Of a stretch of DNA of 13,068 nucleotides, positions 11,107-13,068 are shown in pieces. The notes beneath the pieces are model-generated. The model was not told where the DNA came from and did no database searches. It saw nothing but the letters and a program-made list of their open reading frames with translations. Made by a program: the position numbers and the translations under genes. Position 1 is the stretch's first letter. Each line of letters starts with the position of its first letter. Source of the DNA: an uncultured Prevotella sp. (GTDB taxonomy: Bacteria > Bacteroidota > Bacteroidia > Bacteroidales > Bacteroidaceae); contig CAMZBS010000054.1 of assembly GCA_947304695.1 (NCBI GenBank), forward strand, positions 1-13,068. Reading direction: 5' to 3'.

Positions 11107-13068
11107 TTACTTCACCATGACCTTGCGCACCTGGCCGTTGGCCTGACGCACAACGTTCATGCCCTTGCGCACCTTGTCGCTCTTCACACCACCCAGGGTG
11201 TAGACATCGGTGCCCTCAGCAGCCATGTTCAGGCTACGGATGCCCGTGGTCTCGGCCAGCTTCAGGCTGTAGGCACGTGCAGCGGCATCGGCAAACTCAA
11301 TCTTGCTGATGCTGACGTTCTGCTCGCCCGTGATGTTGAGACGGAAGAGTGCGCCGTCGTTGGCCTCGATGGCATTGTTGTCGATCGAGAAGGCAATGAT
11401 GCGGTAGGTGTTCTCAGCCACACGGTTGTAGGCAACATGCAGACCGGCTGCACGCTGAGCCAGCTGAACGCCGTTGAACACGGCACCCTGAGCCAGCGTC
11501 ACATCCATCTGGAAGCCCACGAACTGCTGGTTGTTCACCAACGTCACCTCGGCACCGTCCTGAGTCAGGTAGTTGCCTGCAAGGTCGATACGTGCGCTAG
11601 CACTCTCAAACTCGATAGCAGGCTCCTCGTTCAGGGCAATGTTCACGATAGCCACAGCGTCGCTGACAGTGATGTCGTTCGACTTGTTCACGTCGGCAGC
11701 CTTGAATGCCTTCTCAGAAGGTGTCTCCACCTCAAGAGCGAAATTCACAGCAGCCACAGCGTCACCCGTAGTGACCTGACCGTCAAGGTTAGCGTCACCA
11801 GCGATGATTTCCTCATCCATCTTGGTATAGGTCACATTGCTTGCAATGAACCAACCAGCACCGATGAACGAAGGTATCGTCACAGTGAGATTCAGCTTAC
11901 CGTCGGCCACATAGACAAACGTCTCACTTACATACTTACCCTGTCCGAAAGCGGCCTTAGCCTGATCCATGCTGTTAGGATTGCCGTCGTCAATACGGTC
12001 AAGACCCCAGCTCTTCACCTGAACCTTAGTTCCATTCACGTCAAGGAAAGTCGTAGACAGGTTGTAACCCTGATTCGTGAATCTTGCAACATCGCCATTA
12101 GAACCGTCACGATAGAATGCCTGGATGGTCACCTTATAGAGACCCGTTTCCAGATTCTCCACGTTCTGAGTGAACGAGCCAGTGCTCTGGAACACTTCGG
12201 TTCCGTTGTCATTAGTCGTAGCCGTAGAACCATTGCGTACAGAGTTGAAAGTCCACTGGCTACCTGTTTCGAAGGTCAGCACGGTGGGTTCGCCCACTGC
12301 CAGAAGGCCAGCATCCTCGCGAATTCCTGCAGCCTCGAAAGCAGCTTTCTTGGCGGCAGCATCACGAACAGCTATAATTGAGTCGCGCTGTGCCAAAGTA
12401 ACAACTTGCCATACAGCCTGTGCCAGATCACTGATATTGTCACCAACAATGGCATTGCCAGCAATGGCCCACTTGTCGGCATCATCCTTCAAGTAGATGT
12501 ACACGCGGTTATCAGCCACATTGCGTGCAGTGTTGTGAATGTAGAAACCACCTTCAGTCTTCTCAAACGAGTAGTTGCGGACACGGTCGCCCGTGCAGTC
12601 GGCATACATCCAGTAGTCATCACCATAGTAGCAGTTGTTGTCAAGCATCTGCATGGCATAGGTGTTGTCGTTGTTCACCTTCAGGTTGAACGGCAGACCA
12701 TAATCGTCGCCCACAGCACGCGTACCCCAATCCTTACCACGGCTGAGGAACTTCTGAGAGTAACTATTGAAAACATAGTAGATGCCGTCTGCAAACGGTG
12801 AGTTGGCCTGGACATATTCGCTCATAGACTGTCTCAGAGCCTCGAGAGCGGCTTTAATCTCAGCTAAGTCGGAAGACAGACTCTTAAGCTGTGCGTCAGC
12901 AATAGCTGCATCAAATTCGCTCACGCCCTCAGGACGGTTATCATTCTTCAGGCTCTGGGCCTTTTCAATCTCAGCCAACAGCTCTTCTACAGCACCCTCA
13001 GTCAATGACTTGAATGTCATATCCAGGTTGCTAACATAGAGAGCCGGGGTTACTTCCCAAGGCAGATT
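11107..13068 (-). CDS. Secreted multidomain protein with dockerin and cohesin-like domains (N-terminus outside window)
   Basis: The frame stays open to the window edge: 16 codons precede the first Met (13020) and read NLPWEVTPALYVSNLD, the end of another sandwich domain, so that Met is internal. Numbering from it: helical spacer (about 5-70); ricin/trefoil-like domain (about 77-208, ADGIYYVFNSYSQKFLSRG ... AVWQVV); short helix (211-232); carbohydrate-binding-like sandwich (about 245-400, TGSQWTF ... GLYKVTIQAFYR ... NVTYTK); type I dockerin (406-464); cohesin-like domain (468-588, QQFVGFQMDVTLAQGA); and a C-terminal tail (590-637, VYTLGG ... KGMNVVRQANG ... KVMVK). The visible part has no enzyme domain; a catalytic domain such as a glycoside hydrolase could lie further upstream. 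The tail matches that of the downstream large protein, which suggests the same export and surface-attachment route. The two genes are 109 nt apart on the same strand with a hairpin between them. Confidence 0.83.
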   Translation of the reverse strand, partial: NLPWEVTPALYVSNLDMTFKSLTEGAVEELLAEIEKAQSLKNDNRPEGVSEFDAAIADAQLKSLSSDLAEIKAALEALRQSMSEYVQANSPFADGIYYVFNSYSQKFLSRGKDWGTRAVGDDYGLPFNLKVNNDNTYAMQMLDNNCYYGDDYWMYADCTGDRVRNYSFEKTEGGFYIHNTARNVADNRVYIYLKDDADKWAIAGNAIVGDNISDLAQAVWQVVTLAQRDSIIAVRDAAAKKAAFEAAGIREDAGLLAVGEPTVLTFETGSQWTFNSVRNGSTATTNDNGTEVFQSTGSFTQNVENLETGLYKVTIQAFYRDGSNGDVARFTNQGYNLSTTFLDVNGTKVQVKSWGLDRIDDGNPNSMDQAKAAFGQGKYVSETFVYVADGKLNLTVTIPSFIGAGWFIASNVTYTKMDEEIIAGDANLDGQVTTGDAVAAVNFALEVETPSEKAFKAADVNKSNDITVSDAVAIVNIALNEEPAIEFESASARIDLAGNYLTQDGAEVTLVNNQQFVGFQMDVTLAQGAVFNGVQLAQRAAGLHVAYNRVAENTYRIIAFSIDNNAIEANDGALFRLNITGEQNVSISKIEFADAAARAYSLKLAETTGIRSLNMAAEGTDVYTLGGVKSDKVRKGMNVVRQANGQVRKVMVK
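11257..11619 (-). other. C-terminal cohesin-like domain of the dockerin protein
   Basis: Residues 468-588 from the internal Met form a strand-rich domain with NNQQFVGFQMDVTLAQGAVF, RIIAFSIDNNAIEANDGALF and RLNITGEQNVSISKIEF. These align in order with GAQPVYGVQTDLQLSEGLTL, MILLSLSNGNAAISASAKG and KLNVKAADDF of the downstream protein. The domain follows the dockerin with only about three residues between. Cohesin fold is inferred from this pattern, not from any search. Confidence 0.6.
11629..11805 (-). other. Type I dockerin domain
   Basis: Two EF-hand-like calcium loops are spaced as in dockerins. Loop 1 is D409-x-N411-x-D413-G-x-V-T-x-x-D420 followed by the helix AVAAVNFAL. Loop 2 is D443-x-N445-x-S447-x-D449-x-T451-x-x-D454 followed by AVAIVNIAL (numbered from the internal Met at 13020). 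Side-chain ligands at positions 1, 3, 5 and 12 are present in both loops. The two helices share AVA-x-VN-x-AL, the internal symmetry typical of dockerins. Confidence 0.88.

Noticed and set aside
12961..13020. Met at 13020 as the real start of the dockerin protein gene.
   Set aside because: The frame is open to the window edge and the upstream codons read as the last strand of a sandwich domain; there is no signal peptide after this Met although the protein is clearly of an exported type.

Overview
The window looks like chromosome from a Bacteroidales bacterium, most likely Prevotellaceae (Prevotella/Segatella-like). The grounds are the two TAnnTTTG -7 promoter elements, A-rich start regions with weak Shine-Dalgarno signals, the family content (DUF6048, DUF6452, DUF4199, DUF4859, Crp-like regulator, ApbE), and extracellular proteins ending in a short KGxxVVNGKKVVK-type tail. 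All protein genes read on the minus strand; the only plus-strand unit is a short structural-RNA transcript.

Region 1 (1-4261, minus strand, in order of transcription from 4261 downward) is a tight housekeeping/envelope run. It contains a DUF4199 membrane protein, a family-2 polyprenyl-phosphate-type glycosyltransferase with two C-terminal membrane spans, a DUF6452 lipoprotein, a DUF6048 beta-rich exported protein, an ApbE-type FAD:protein FMN transferase, and a Crp/Fnr-like regulator that leaves the window at base 1. Spacings are 4 nt, 0 nt, a 50-nt overlap, about 35 nt, and 57 nt filled with a heptanucleotide array.

Region 2 (4262-4733) holds RNA genes and signals. Two outward-facing promoters are embedded in a near-perfect inverted repeat, each preceded by CCTAACT-type heptads. 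The plus-strand promoter drives a 4.5S signal recognition particle RNA followed with no gap by tRNA-Thr(UGU) and a strong hairpin terminator. A second hairpin terminates the minus-strand gene arriving from the right.

Region 3 (4734-13068, minus strand) encodes two very large secreted, non-enzymatic-looking modular proteins. The first in transcription order enters from outside the window, so its N-terminus is missing. It carries a helical spacer, a ricin/trefoil-like domain, a carbohydrate-binding-like sandwich, a clear two-loop type I dockerin, a cohesin-like domain and a C-terminal tail. The second is a complete 2087-residue protein. It has a signal peptide, two tandem cohesin-like domains, a chitobiase C-terminal-like domain, several beta-sandwich modules, a DUF4859 pair, four Ala-rich helical spacers and a related C-terminal tail. 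Neighbouring dockerin and cohesin-like modules on two surface proteins raise the possibility of a cellulosome-like surface assembly; binding between them is inference, not shown by the sequence.

A recurring thread is a 7-bp tandem repeat family (CCTAACT / TCTTACC / TGTCACT) at four sites: upstream of both promoters, between ApbE and the regulator, and inside the signal-peptide coding sequence of the DUF6452 lipoprotein.
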